Assembly: GCA_031404455.1 (NCBI GenBank)
Contig: JANNHP010000037.1
Coordinates: 1 to 18,646, forward strand
Direction of reading: 5' to 3'
Origin: JANNHP01 sp031404455
GTDB taxonomy: Bacteria > Planctomycetota > JAJSAM01 > JAJVHW01
Length of the DNA stretch: 18,646 bases
Made by a program: the position numbers and the translations under genes
Notes under the pieces: generated by a model
The model's database searches: none
What the model saw: only the letters and a program-made list of their open reading frames with translations
What the model was told of the DNA's origin: nothing
Shown here: positions 1 through 7,511 of the stretch, one piece after another
Numbering within the stretch: position 1 is the first letter of the stretch
How the letters are laid out: each line of letters opens with the position of its first letter

Positions 1-2
1 CA

Positions 3-41
3 AGCGGCGTGTCCGTGGTGATCAGCACATTCCAGACGTAA
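3..41 (+). CDS. Possible C-terminal end of a gene cut by the window edge
   Basis: The frame starting at base 3 reads SGVSVVISTFQT and stops at TAA (39-41). Codon third positions are almost all G or C, as in the real genes here, and a perfect 8-bp hairpin follows at 77-96. Twelve residues are too few to name a family. The competing reading is the open frame that runs from base 2 to 274; at most one of the two is likely to be real over these first bases. Confidence 0.25.
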   Translation, partial: SGVSVVISTFQT

Positions 42-76
42 GCCGGCACCAGCAGCACCGCGAGCGCCGCGTCCGA

Positions 77-96
77 AGGCCCGACTCGTCGGGCCT
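77..96. terminator. Perfect 8-bp hairpin
   Basis: AGGCCCGA (77-84) pairs perfectly with TCGGGCCT (89-96) around the loop CTCG. There is no T-tract on either side, so a classical intrinsic terminator is not shown. Its place 35 nt after the stop at 41 suggests it ends the transcript entering from the left. Confidence 0.4.
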
Positions 97-106
97 CTGC
101 GGCGTC

Positions 107-274
107 GTGCACGAACTCGCGTGGTCCTACCTCGAGCTGGATCGATGGCAGCTCGACGTCGATCTCGGCTCGGCACCGCTCCTCGCGCTCGAGGAGCTCA
201 TGGACGTCCTCGCCGGAGCGGGGGTCCGAACGGTCGCTGTGTCGCGGCACGACGCGGGGGCGGCGGGGGACTGA
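107..274 (+). CDS. Possible small ORF of unknown function (55 aa)
   Basis: A GTG at 107 opens a 55-codon frame ending in TGA (272-274), three bases before the end of the minus-strand lipoprotein gene. The frame is open back to base 2, so this could also be the tail of a longer gene. Its codons have G or C in most third positions, and the product is balanced in composition with several acidic and leucine-rich turns and no obvious motif. No Shine-Dalgarno sequence precedes the GTG. I do not recognise the protein. Confidence 0.3.
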   Translation: MHELAWSYLELDRWQLDVDLGSAPLLALEELMDVLAGAGVRTVAVSRHDAGAAGD

Positions 275-277
275 GCT

Positions 278-1930
278 TCACCGCCGGACGACGCCGAACT
301 TCTCGTCGCCGAGAAAGGTGTAGTAGAGGCTCATGGCGCCCACCGACTGGCGCGCGTCGGAGATGCCCGAGGAGCGCGGATCGCGACTCGATTGGACGTA
401 CGAGATCCCGATGGCGTGCTGGCCGGAGACGCGCACGGTCAGCGACATCTGGGTTCGCAGGATGTTCTCGCTGCCTGAGATGCCGGCCGAGCCGTTGCTC
501 CCGCTGATGAGGTAGTCGTTCGCCGTCAGGTCGAGCATGGCGACGTCGCTGTAGATGAAGCGCAGCGCGACGAGCGCCTGCGGACTGGCGCCGTAGCGGT
601 ACTCGCTCTCCTGCCGCGAGTTGGAGTCCGTGCCCGTCGCCGTGTACCCGATTCCGCCCATGCACGTGCCCTGGAGCGCGAACTTGTTCGACACCAGATA
701 CTGCCCCGTGGTGCCGAGCGACACCGCCGTGGAGGACACCTCGAAGATCTCAGGAGAGAAGTAGTCGTAGCTTCCGTAGAGACCCCAGATCCCGCGATAG
801 TCCGGTCCCGAGGAGTACTCCGAACCGTAGAGCATGCCGCGGACCATGATGTTCTCGGGGATGGCGTCCGTGCTCGAGGTAGCCGTGGCCTCGATGTGGA
901 AGTAGTCGAAGGGTCGATCGTAGGTGTAGCCGGGCTTGCCCGGCAGCCCGTAGTCGAGCGAGAAGGCCGCCATCGCGTGGTCCTTGCCGAAGTCCGCCAG
1001 CGCACCGGGGTCGTCCAAGGTCGTTCTCCGCCTCGCACCCACGCAGATCCCGTAGAACGTGGCCGGTTCGTCGTCCGGGTACGCCGCGTCGAACCGGTCG
1101 CCGAACGCGTACCGGTTGATCGCGGAGGGCGGAGCGATCAGCGCCGCGAGCGCGGAACGGCCTGTGCTGGGCTTGCTGCCGCCGCTCCTGAGCACGAGGT
1201 CTGCGGTCCGGAAGAGCGCCTCGCCCAGGAAGCTGCCCGCGAACGATGTCGTGATCTGGTCGTTGAGCGAAGGCGGATCCGTCTCGCCCGCGACCTCCCA
1301 TAGCGCGCTGCCGACGAAGTCGTACGCGAGCGCCTCCCAGAAGTCGAGTCCGGCCGACCGCGCGAATCCGTGGTAGATCGAGCCCGAGTACGGGTGGCCG
1401 AACTGGTTCGTGGAGAACGGGTCCTTGTCGATGACCCATCCGGTGTGCGTGTTGCGGCGGATAGAGCTCCAGTCCGAGCTGTAGACGTCGTGGTCGACGA
1501 AGCGCCGGTCGAACTGGTTCAGGAGGAACTGGAACCCGATGATCTCGAACGCGGGGATCCAGTAGCTCTTGCCGGCGTCCGCCTCCGGTGCGGACGGTAT
1601 CGTTTCGACGGCGTCCCCCAACTCGGACCCCTGGAAGTTCGCGCTCCCATTCGAGATCGCACCGGCGGCGACCGCACCGATCGGGTTCCAGTCGGACTGG
1701 ACGTGCGGGACCGCCGTTCCGTTCGTGCCGGCGAGGGGCCACCACACGTCGCCCCCGTCACCCTGGGTGGCTGCCATCCGTGAATCAGTCTCCTCGTTCG
1801 GCGGATGAGCATCTCCCAGGGGTTGACTGGCGCATGCCGTCAGCAGGGAGAATCCTGAGGCGAGACAGGCCCACTCCATGACCCGACTCGCCCGAGGAGC
1901 GATCGCGTTCGTGACTGCAAGTGGCGTCAT
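278..1930 (-). CDS. DUF3943 lipoprotein with beta-rich C-terminal half
   Basis: This 550-aa protein begins with a lipoprotein signal; the lipobox LLTAC puts the lipidated cysteine at residue 33. Residues about 124-250 carry the hallmarks of DUF3943: a D-x-DPFxTNQFGHPY stretch near 168-180, then GSxYHxxAR, then FW and WE motifs and a PSxND motif. The second half (about 290-550) alternates hydrophobic and polar residues with many Tyr, Gly and Ser and ends in YYTFLGDEKF, as expected of an outer-membrane barrel. The start at 1930 is chosen because AAGGAG lies 8 nt upstream; the frame is open further but lacks a signal there. DUF3943 proteins are thought to act at the outer membrane, with no established function. 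The family call is firm; the barrel is inferred. Confidence 0.88.
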   Translation of the reverse strand: MTPLAVTNAIAPRASRVMEWACLASGFSLLTACASQPLGDAHPPNEETDSRMAATQGDGGDVWWPLAGTNGTAVPHVQSDWNPIGAVAAGAISNGSANFQGSELGDAVETIPSAPEADAGKSYWIPAFEIIGFQFLLNQFDRRFVDHDVYSSDWSSIRRNTHTGWVIDKDPFSTNQFGHPYSGSIYHGFARSAGLDFWEALAYDFVGSALWEVAGETDPPSLNDQITTSFAGSFLGEALFRTADLVLRSGGSKPSTGRSALAALIAPPSAINRYAFGDRFDAAYPDDEPATFYGICVGARRRTTLDDPGALADFGKDHAMAAFSLDYGLPGKPGYTYDRPFDYFHIEATATSSTDAIPENIMVRGMLYGSEYSSGPDYRGIWGLYGSYDYFSPEIFEVSSTAVSLGTTGQYLVSNKFALQGTCMGGIGYTATGTDSNSRQESEYRYGASPQALVALRFIYSDVAMLDLTANDYLISGSNGSAGISGSENILRTQMSLTVRVSGQHAIGISYVQSSRDPRSSGISDARQSVGAMSLYYTFLGDEKFGVVRR

Positions 1931-2164
1931 GAAAGGGACTCCTTGATGTTCCGGACCCCAAGAGAGAACGCGCGGACCGGCGTTCTTGCTCCCAACCTCC
2001 CGCTTCGGCACGACACCCGACCGTCCCCTGCGGCAGTTCCGAGAACGGTCACGCCACCGTCCGGCGCCTCGCACACGGCGACGCGGTCGCCGCCGATTCC
2101 GTTCGCGGGGATCGGTGTCCGGCGTGGCACGGTGAGAACGCGTGCGCTTCGCTTCTTCGCGGCG

Positions 2165-2290
2165 CTACCTGTTGTGAACCGCCTTGTTCCACGTCCTGCG
2201 GGGGCTCGTATGGCAGCCGCCGAGCGCCACCGTCATCGACGCGAGGGCGCTGAGCAGCACCAAGCAACGGAACACGTTCCTGATCTTCAT
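2165..2290 (-). CDS. Small lipoprotein (41 aa)
   Basis: The product has a basic start (MKIRNVFR), a hydrophobic stretch, and a lipobox ALGGC with the cysteine at residue 26, leaving a mature peptide of 16 residues rich in Arg, His and Asn. A GGAG sequence lies 9 nt before the ATG. An in-frame ATG five codons upstream is possible but less well placed. Its size and layout recall entericidin-type lipoproteins, though I see no sequence match good enough to name it. The gene lies about 230 bp upstream of the DUF3943 gene on the same strand and could share its transcript. Confidence 0.62.
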   Translation of the reverse strand: MKIRNVFRCLVLLSALASMTVALGGCHTSPRRTWNKAVHNR

Positions 2291-2374
2291 CGTGACCGAC
2301 TCCATCCTTGTCGAGGGCAAGCGCACCGTGGAGCAACGTCTCGCACCGTACGGACTGTGGCGGCGCTTCCCCAT

Positions 2375-2387
2375 GGGGCGAAACCCC
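2375..2387. other. GGGG/CCCC hairpin between divergent genes
   Basis: Within the 207-bp divergent gap 2291-2497, GGGG (2375-2378) can pair with CCCC (2384-2387) around CGAAA, and it overlaps a CCCCATGGGG palindrome. A TTGACC at 2424 followed 17 nt later by TCGGAT is a weak promoter candidate for the rightward decayed gene. Nothing else stands out in this gap. Confidence 0.2.
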
Positions 2388-2497
2388 ACCCCGCCGGCCC
2401 AAGGGTGTCGACTACGACGCCGTTGACCGTCCATCCTGTGAAGCCTCGGATCGCTCGTTCGGAGAGCTTCGGCGCGGCGACGCCGGGAGGGCGTGCC

Positions 2498-2732
2498 ATG
2501 CGTCGGATACTTCTCGCTGTGGGCGGCGGGCTGTTCCTCTTCGCGGGGCCGGAGGCCCGCGTCGCCTACGTCACGTTCAACGGGCTCTCTGCGACCGTGT
2601 CTGCCGACGGCGTGGAGAACGGCGAGAGCAAGGCCCGCTGCAAGGGCGTCAACTCGGGTGCGATGACAACATCGTCGACCCAAGTGCCCGCAGCTTCGTC
2701 GAAGCGGTTGCCGCCGCCCAGGGGTCGGCCAC
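2498..2732 (+). pseudogene. Decayed gene for a short secreted protein (frameshifted)
   Basis: An ATG at 2498 with GGGAGG 7 nt upstream opens a frame whose first 17 residues form a signal-peptide-like start (MRRILLAVGGGLFLFAG). Third-position GC is high up to about base 2658. There the reading seems to jump frame by one base near the run GGG (2660s) and continue as CDDNIVDPSARSFVEAV, again with good codon use, until about 2730. Beyond that the DNA is better explained by the DUF1801 remnant on the other strand. I do not recognise the family. It could also be an intact gene with a sequencing error, or chance coding-like sequence. Confidence 0.35.
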
Positions 2733-2834
2733 TCAGAGCTCCGTCGTCACGAACTGCTTCACCCAGATCGCCATCTGCGCCTCGTCGAGCCCGCCTTCGT
2801 GGATGTCGATGTAGCGCGTGCCCTCGCTCCTGCC
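2733..2834 (-). pseudogene. C-terminal remnant of a DUF1801 (YdhG-like) protein
   Basis: The minus strand reads RYIDIHEGGLDEAQMAIWVK, then QFVTTEL and a TGA at 2735-2733. The (R/Y)YxDIxE...LDEAQ..xWVKQ pattern is the typical end of DUF1801 proteins, where it is usually followed by a short basic or proline tail. All but one codon end in G or C. No start codon fits, and immediately upstream is the 3' end of the 710-aa gene, in the same frame and separated by its TGA (2876-2874). The N-terminal three quarters of the gene are therefore missing: a deletion or rearrangement left only this tail. Confidence 0.6.
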
Positions 2835-2873
2835 GGCGCCGGACGGGACCGGTCGGCGTCGAGACCGGATCCG

Positions 2874-5006
2874 TCACTGATCCGTACGGTCGCTCGCTCG
2901 CAGCGTGAACCGGAACGTGATCGGGCGCCCGTCGGTCGTCGTGCCGTTGACGATCACCTCGGAACACTCCGACGGCTGCAGGAGGTTCCGGAGGTTCCTG
3001 AACGTGTACGTCCCCGTGGCCACGTTGGTGCGCGCGAACGTGACCTGGTCGAACAGGAACGCGTTGACGATGGTGCTCGCCGACGGGAGCGTGACGATCA
3101 TCTCGCTGCCGTCCGGCCCGCTCAGGTCGATGGGCGTCTGCGCGCTCACGACGAAGCTGACGCGCTTCACGGTCGGCTCGCCGCTGTCGTTGAACGACAC
3201 GGACAAGTTCTGGACCGCGTCGCCCACGAAGCCGATGGAGAAACGGTCGAGCGGGGGGCTCGGGATCGCTAGGGCGTTCAGCGTCGCGGTGACGGTCGTG
3301 CCGGTGCAGGGCGGCGGCGGTGGCACGAAGACGCCCCAGACGGGGACCGTGATCGTCGCCTCGTCGAGGAGGACGGGCAGCACCGCGCCCGTGACCAGAC
3401 GGACCGAGTACGCGCGGCCGGGAGTCAGTCCGGCCGCCTCGACCAGCGCGATCTCCTCGTCGTCGAAGTCGGCGTCCGTGAGCTCCCGGGTCAGCACCTT
3501 CCGGCCCGTTTCGATCTCGCGGACTTCGACGGAAGCGATGCCGATCGAGTCGTCGCGGGGATCCCACACGCAGACCTCCAACGCTCCCTCGCACGTCGCG
3601 AACGCCGACAGTTCGCCGTCGCGCGAAGTGACCGTCTCGAGCAGCTCGGCGACCGGATGCGGCGCCCGCGCCGTGCGGAGCACGAACGAGAACGGCGCTC
3701 CGACCGTCGTGCAGGCCTTGTTCAGCGCGAGCGCGCCCTTGACCGCGAAACGGTTGGCCAGTGCCGCGGCGCTGCGCTGGTAGGTGTCGAGGACATCCGC
3801 GGAGGTTCCCGCGCCGACGGACATCTCGCGATCGGCGGCCGCAGGATCCGTCGCGGCGAGGTCGGCGAGCCTGCCGGAGTAGTCGGCGATGCCCGCGAGC
3901 TGCCGCTCCCGGAACAGGCGTTGCGTGTTGGCGAACGCTTCGGTGCCGCCGATGAAGGCCTCCGACGGCGAGAGCTTGCGACCGACCACGAGCTTCGCCA
4001 GTTCCTTCATCTCCTTCAAGAACGCCGCGCCGTTGGCCTTGACGTACCGATTGAGCGAGATGCCGAGTGCGGCCGCTTCGTCCGCGATGCTGCGGACGGG
4101 CGGAGGCGCCGGGTCGAGAGGGTCCCAGTTCGGGATGGTGAGCACCTGGGAGTGGAGGAGGACGTGGTTCCCCCCGGCGAGCACGCCCGCGCGCACGACG
4201 TAGTCCCCCGTCGCAAGTCCGGAGAACTGGATGGCAGCAGGCCTGTCCGGCGACGGGAAGTCGACGGCGCTCGTCAGCCGGAGCTCGCCGGCGAGGTCGG
4301 GGGAGTTCGGGCCGATGAACTGGACGAACGACTCGCCGGCGCCCGTCGCCTGTCCGAGCGTCGGATCGAGCATCACGAGCGAGGCGCGTCCGTCGCACTC
4401 GCCGAAGCCGAAGAACAAGCCGCCGAAAAAGGGGATGCTGCCCTCGACGTACGCGACGGGATGCGGCGGCGCGTCTTGCGTGCCGCCGTTGTACGTGAAC
4501 GGGAATCCGGCCTTCGTGCACTCCCTGCCGACCCGCGCAACGGACAGCGCGATCGACTTGCGGCAGGCCGCGTAGGCGCGCGCCTGCGCCGCATCGAGCG
4601 TGTCCGCCGCGGTCCGGAGTCCGGCGCCGCTCTGGGCGTTGGCTGCTTCGGAATCCGTCTTCCTCACATCTTCGACGACGGCCTGCCACTCGCCGTTGTG
4701 CGTCACCAACTGCCGACGCAGCGCAGCGTGCCGCTCGAGGACGAGCGCGACGAGCTGGGCGAAGGCCTCCTGGGGCGTCACGAAGACCCTCTTCACCGAC
4801 GATTCGATCTGCTTCGCCTCCCGATCGAGAGTCATCCCGTCCGCCTTCGTCTCGCGCGACAGGAGCGCTCCCAGTCCGACGGCGGCGTCCTGGAGTTTGA
4901 TGCGGGCCGCATTGGGGTCGTTTCCCCGCTCCGCCTCCGCCGGCCTCGTCCCGGAACTCCCGAGCACCGAGGCGACGACGACCGCGAGCGCGGCTAGCTT
5001 CCTCAT
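2874..5006 (-). CDS. Secreted two-module protein of unknown function (710 aa)
   Basis: The ATG at 5006 has GGAGGT close upstream, and residues 1-26 form a signal peptide ending AEA. The body is an internal duplication. Each unit has a helical part (about 35-150 and 305-425) and a beta-rich part. The beta-rich parts begin with CTKAGFPF (163) and CTTVGAPF (432), share a PHPV motif (181 and 449), and close with LTIPNWDPLDPAPPP (289) and ITVPVWGVFVPPPPP (552). The second unit also has a CEG motif and several acidic turns. A third beta-rich domain (about 567-710), with one more cysteine, ends the protein. There is no lipobox, transmembrane helix or sorting signal, so it is probably periplasmic or exported. 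Proline hinges separate the units like beads. I do not recognise a family; carbohydrate or surface binding would be a guess. Confidence 0.8.
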   Translation of the reverse strand: MRKLAALAVVVASVLGSSGTRPAEAERGNDPNAARIKLQDAAVGLGALLSRETKADGMTLDREAKQIESSVKRVFVTPQEAFAQLVALVLERHAALRRQLVTHNGEWQAVVEDVRKTDSEAANAQSGAGLRTAADTLDAAQARAYAACRKSIALSVARVGRECTKAGFPFTYNGGTQDAPPHPVAYVEGSIPFFGGLFFGFGECDGRASLVMLDPTLGQATGAGESFVQFIGPNSPDLAGELRLTSAVDFPSPDRPAAIQFSGLATGDYVVRAGVLAGGNHVLLHSQVLTIPNWDPLDPAPPPVRSIADEAAALGISLNRYVKANGAAFLKEMKELAKLVVGRKLSPSEAFIGGTEAFANTQRLFRERQLAGIADYSGRLADLAATDPAAADREMSVGAGTSADVLDTYQRSAAALANRFAVKGALALNKACTTVGAPFSFVLRTARAPHPVAELLETVTSRDGELSAFATCEGALEVCVWDPRDDSIGIASVEVREIETGRKVLTRELTDADFDDEEIALVEAAGLTPGRAYSVRLVTGAVLPVLLDEATITVPVWGVFVPPPPPCTGTTVTATLNALAIPSPPLDRFSIGFVGDAVQNLSVSFNDSGEPTVKRVSFVVSAQTPIDLSGPDGSEMIVTLPSASTIVNAFLFDQVTFARTNVATGTYTFRNLRNLLQPSECSEVIVNGTTTDGRPITFRFTLRASDRTDQ

Positions 5007-5240
5007 CACCCACCTCCGGGAGCCGGGAGAGCTTCGCGACCGGAGCGGCCGCGAACTTCCCGACTCTCTGTGGGAACGGGATCCGTCAGCGTGTGTCACC
5101 ACGTCCCGCTTGGCGCGAAGGTGAATGCGGTCTGGGCGCCCTCGAACTGAGGGAGTCACGCTCGGTCAGGGGCATTGCCCATCAGCTACCTACACTTCGT
5201 GCTTGGAACCACTCGGACGCGTCTGTTCGTGCCACGGCCT

Positions 5241-5378
5241 GCGCGCGTTACGAGCAGCGCATGGATTCTCGCGTCGGCGCTCCCGCCGTTAACCAGCGGG
5301 TCACGTTCTTCCGTCGGTGGACGGGTTGGCTCGCCAAGTGCAACCCTCTTACGAACCACTCGCACGCTCCGCAGGCTC
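5241..5378. repeat. Mosaic repeat, copy 1
   Basis: Left part (5241-5340) aligns with copy 3 (9355-9449): GCGTTACGAGC, then CCCGCCGTTAACCAGCGGG at 5282-5300, then a region ending GGCTC. Right part (5341-5378) aligns with copy 2: CCTCTTACGAACCACTCGCA is identical at 5345-5364 and 7237-7256, followed by GCAGGCTC in both. The CCCGC/GCGGG arms form a short hairpin around GTTAACC. Copy 1 is the most diverged of the three. Confidence 0.65.
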
Positions 5379-5422
5379 GGGCCGCATCAGGGTTAGCGCC
5401 GGCCCGGGGCCGTGGCCCGCGC

Positions 5423-5451
5423 TTGTTCCGCTCCGCCGCTCTCGATACGGT
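5423..5451 (+). promoter_or_regulatory. Promoter of the flavin monooxygenase gene
   Basis: TTGTTC (5423-5428) and TACGGT (5446-5451) are 17 nt apart, matching sigma-70-type spacing. The -10 ends 8 nt before the ATG at 5460, so transcription would start at or next to the first codon. Confidence 0.45.
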
Positions 5452-5459
5452 GGACCGGG

Positions 5460-6707
5460 ATGACCGCAGCGCAGCCGCAGATCGTGATCGTGGGCGCCGG
5501 CCCCGCCGGGATGATGCTCGCGTACCAGCTCGCCTCGAGCGGCATCACGGTCCGGGTCCTCGAGCGTCACCCGGACTTCAAGCGGGAGTTCCGCGGCGAG
5601 CTGATCCAGCGGTCGGTGGTCGAGGCGCTGGAGAGGGCGGGCATCTTCCGCCTCCTCCTGGAGCGCGGTCTGGCGTTGCCGAGCGTGGAGCGCCGGATGT
5701 TCGTCGGCCTGAAGCGACGGGTGCAGATCCCGGGACCGGTCGAGGTCGGAGCGATCATCTCGCAGCCGGGGTTCCTGGGACTGCTGCATGAGCTCTGCGG
5801 CGCGTTCCCCCAGTACCGGCTCGACTTCGGGACGACGGCGCTGGAGGCCCGCCGGCAGGACGGACGTGTCGTCGCGGTGAAGACGCGCCGCCAGCAGACC
5901 GAGGGCGAGGTCGAGGGCGATCTCTTCATCGTCTGCAACGGCAGGAACAGCGCGTTGCGCAAGTCCTGCGGTCTCGAGACCGAGCTCTTCCCGAGCACCG
6001 CGGATGCGCTGTGGCTGCGGTTCGACTTCTCGGACGCGCCGGGCGCGATGCCCGCGTCGCTCGACGTCCACATGCTCGGAAAGGGCGTCGTGACGGTCCT
6101 GTCGCCGTCGAGCGCGAACCGCCTTCACATCGCGTACAGCGCGCCGGGCGATCTCGGTCGGCTCCGCAAGGACCTGCCGGCGCTCCGGCGCGCCTTGTTG
6201 CCCACGCTCTCGGGAGAGATCCGCCGGCTCGTCGACGCCAAGCTCGACGAGCACACCGAGTCGCAGATGCTGAAGATCATCGTGGACCGGGTGCGCTGCT
6301 GGCACGCGCCGGGGATCCTGTTCCTCGGGGACGCGGCGCACACGATGTCTCCGTCGGGCGGCCAGGGCCTGAACGTCGCCATCCGAGACACGTTCGTCGC
6401 GGCCAACGTCCTGATCCCCCGGCTCCAGTGCGGGGACGCGATCGACTCTCAGGTGATGCAGCAGATCCAGGATGAACGCCAGCCCGAAATCACCGTCCTC
6501 CAGAAGAACCAGACCCGGGCGGCGCAGATGGTCCTGAAGCCCGCCCCCGTGCTGCATCTGATGATGACGATGCTGGGGATGGCGATGACCGTCATGGGCC
6601 GGAAGATCCGCGCCGGCCACGGCATCGCGCCCCCGGTGCCGAAGTACCTGACGCCCGTCGATCCCCGAGGCAGTGCCGGCGACCCGCCGCGGGTCGCGGA
6701 CGTCTGA
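5460..6707 (+). CDS. FAD-dependent monooxygenase (PHBH/UbiH-type, FAD_binding_3)
   Basis: This 415-aa flavoprotein has a Rossmann GAGPAG at residues 12-17, an acidic end of the second strand (LERH), and FRGELIQ, where the arginine is typical of aromatic hydroxylases. The second FAD-contact motif is GDAAHTMSPSGGQGLN, with Gly290-Asp291. The length suits a single-component hydroxylase using NAD(P)H and O2. The family hydroxylates phenols, quinone precursors, polyketides or antibiotics; the substrate cannot be told here. The start has no Shine-Dalgarno sequence but a -10 box 8 nt upstream, so it may be leaderless. An in-frame ATG 16 codons upstream would put the -10 inside the gene. It is followed after 16 nt by an MmcQ/YjbR gene, probably in one transcript. 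Confidence 0.9.
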   Translation: MTAAQPQIVIVGAGPAGMMLAYQLASSGITVRVLERHPDFKREFRGELIQRSVVEALERAGIFRLLLERGLALPSVERRMFVGLKRRVQIPGPVEVGAIISQPGFLGLLHELCGAFPQYRLDFGTTALEARRQDGRVVAVKTRRQQTEGEVEGDLFIVCNGRNSALRKSCGLETELFPSTADALWLRFDFSDAPGAMPASLDVHMLGKGVVTVLSPSSANRLHIAYSAPGDLGRLRKDLPALRRALLPTLSGEIRRLVDAKLDEHTESQMLKIIVDRVRCWHAPGILFLGDAAHTMSPSGGQGLNVAIRDTFVAANVLIPRLQCGDAIDSQVMQQIQDERQPEITVLQKNQTRAAQMVLKPAPVLHLMMTMLGMAMTVMGRKIRAGHGIAPPVPKYLTPVDPRGSAGDPPRVADV

Positions 6708-6723
6708 GACCAGGAGCAGGACC

Positions 6724-7101
6724 ATGGCGACTGCCGACAAGGCGCTCGAGAAGATGCGGGAGATCTGCCTGTCGTTCCCCGACACCCGGGAGGGCGATCA
6801 CTTCGGTGACACGGCCTTCTTCGTGAAGGGGAAGCTCTTCGCGACGTGCGGCGGGAAGCACGGCGTCTGCGAGATCGTCTTCGGTCTCGAGCCGGAGCAC
6901 GCGGCCGCCCTCGTGGCGAGCGACGCCCGGTTCAAGCCGTACCCGCGTGACCGTCGCGGGGTCGTGCTGGACGCTGCGAACGTGAAGAGCTGGAGCGAGG
7001 TCCGGGCGCTCCTCTCCGAGAGCTACGAGCTCCGGAAGCCGGCGAGTGCGCCCCGGAAGCGGGCCAAGACGTCCGCGCCGGGCAGGCGCGCCCGCCGCTG
7101 A
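6724..7101 (+). CDS. MmcQ/YjbR family protein (CyaY-like fold)
   Basis: The 125-aa product matches the MmcQ/YjbR family: an N-terminal helix with a CLSFPDTREGDHFGD motif, FFVKGKLFAT in the central strands, and FKPYPRDRRGVVL then WSEVRALLSESYEL in the C-terminal half. The last 25 residues are a basic Lys/Arg/Ala tail. The family has a frataxin-like double-wing fold and is thought to bind DNA; its cellular role is open. AGGAG lies 8 nt before the ATG. The gene follows the monooxygenase by 16 nt, and its 3' end converges on the small gene at 7269. Genes of this family are often found in mobile or accessory DNA. Confidence 0.88.
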   Translation: MATADKALEKMREICLSFPDTREGDHFGDTAFFVKGKLFATCGGKHGVCEIVFGLEPEHAAALVASDARFKPYPRDRRGVVLDAANVKSWSEVRALLSESYELRKPASAPRKRAKTSAPGRRARR

Positions 7102-7173
7102 CCACTCCGCTTCTGGATTGACGTCGAGGCGCTCAAGCACGCGGGCGCGAGCCGCGGTCAGGGCGTCGGTTCT

Positions 7174-7268
7174 CCCGCTGTTAACAAGCGGGTCGCAGTT
7201 CCGTAGCCTGTCTGGAAGTGGCTCCCCAAGGGCACCCCTCTTACGAACCACTCGCAGTCCGCGCAGGC
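7174..7268. repeat. Mosaic repeat, copy 2
   Basis: Bases 7174-7226 match 9397-9449 at 51 of 53 positions. The last bases, GTGGCTCCC, equal the 3' end of tRNA-Asn (including CCA) read on the plus strand. Bases 7227-7268 instead match copy 1. CCCGCT (7174-7179) and AGCGGG (7187-7192) form a 6-bp hairpin around GTTAACA. The element fills the gap between two convergent genes and may serve as their terminator. Confidence 0.75.
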
Positions 7269-7511
7269 TCAGAGGCGCAGTCCCTTGGCCGGCTGCCCAC
7301 GCAGAAGGAACGTCTTCGGGTACTTCCCCTCGCCGCACACCTTGAACGAGCCGAAGTCCTTGAACCACGGGCCGTCGGGCGCGTCCGGCGCGGTCTCGCG
7401 CCAGAGCTTGAGCGCGTAGAGGTCTTCCGCGCTGATCTTCCGCTCCCGCACGCGTTCGAAGAGATGCTCCCGCAGCGCCGGCGGCAGGTCCGTCCACTCG
7501 ATCTTCGGCAT
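7269..7511 (-). CDS. 80-aa partner of the ribbon-helix-helix protein, unknown function
   Basis: The product starts MPKIEWTDLPPALREHLFER, has the conserved-looking stretches SAEDLYALKLW and GPWFKDFGSFKVCGEG, and ends KTFLLRGQPAKG before LRL. It has no signal peptide or membrane segment. Its ATG overlaps the stop of the upstream ribbon-helix-helix gene (TGATG), so the two are translationally coupled. I recall similar pairs in soil bacterial genomes but no tested function. The arrangement, with the DNA-binding protein first, resembles a toxin-antitoxin module with this as the possible toxin. I see no RelE, PIN or MazF signature. Confidence 0.75.
   Translation of the reverse strand: MPKIEWTDLPPALREHLFERVRERKISAEDLYALKLWRETAPDAPDGPWFKDFGSFKVCGEGKYPKTFLLRGQPAKGLRL

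Larger units (their letters stand above)
5007..5459. other. 453-bp divergent intergenic region
   Basis: This gap separates the secreted two-module protein from the flavin monooxygenase. Near its left edge TTCGCG (5033-5038) can pair with CGCGAA (5050-5055), which would lie in the leader of the leftward gene. The stretch 5060-5240 shows nothing I can name. From 5241 the gap holds the first mosaic repeat copy, and at its right end the promoter of the monooxygenase. No open frame here looks coding. Confidence 0.6.

Noticed and set aside
1931..2164. AGAACGC...GCGTTCT hairpin near 1966-1987 as a regulator of the DUF3943 gene
   Set aside because: It is a 7-bp stem with no supporting context, at a level expected by chance in such GC-rich DNA.
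2566..5013. 815-codon open frame on the minus strand overlapping the secreted-protein gene
   Set aside because: It is a high-GC shadow: Arg/Gly/Pro-rich and low in hydrophobic cores, while the other minus-strand frame has a ribosome site, signal peptide and internal repeats.
5349..6785. 478-codon frame antisense to the flavin monooxygenase
   Set aside because: It is an antisense shadow of a clear FAD enzyme, with highly charged low-complexity composition.
7174..7192. GTTAAC hairpins as proven integron attC core sites
   Set aside because: The loops do not fit GTTRRRY and RYYYAAC strictly and no integrase is in the window, so attC is kept only as an alternative.
7227..7268. Possible second tRNA in repeat copies 1 and 2 (GGTTCG near an ...GAGCCA end)
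   Set aside because: No matching acceptor, D or T stems can be drawn; only the last 8 bases match the tRNA end.
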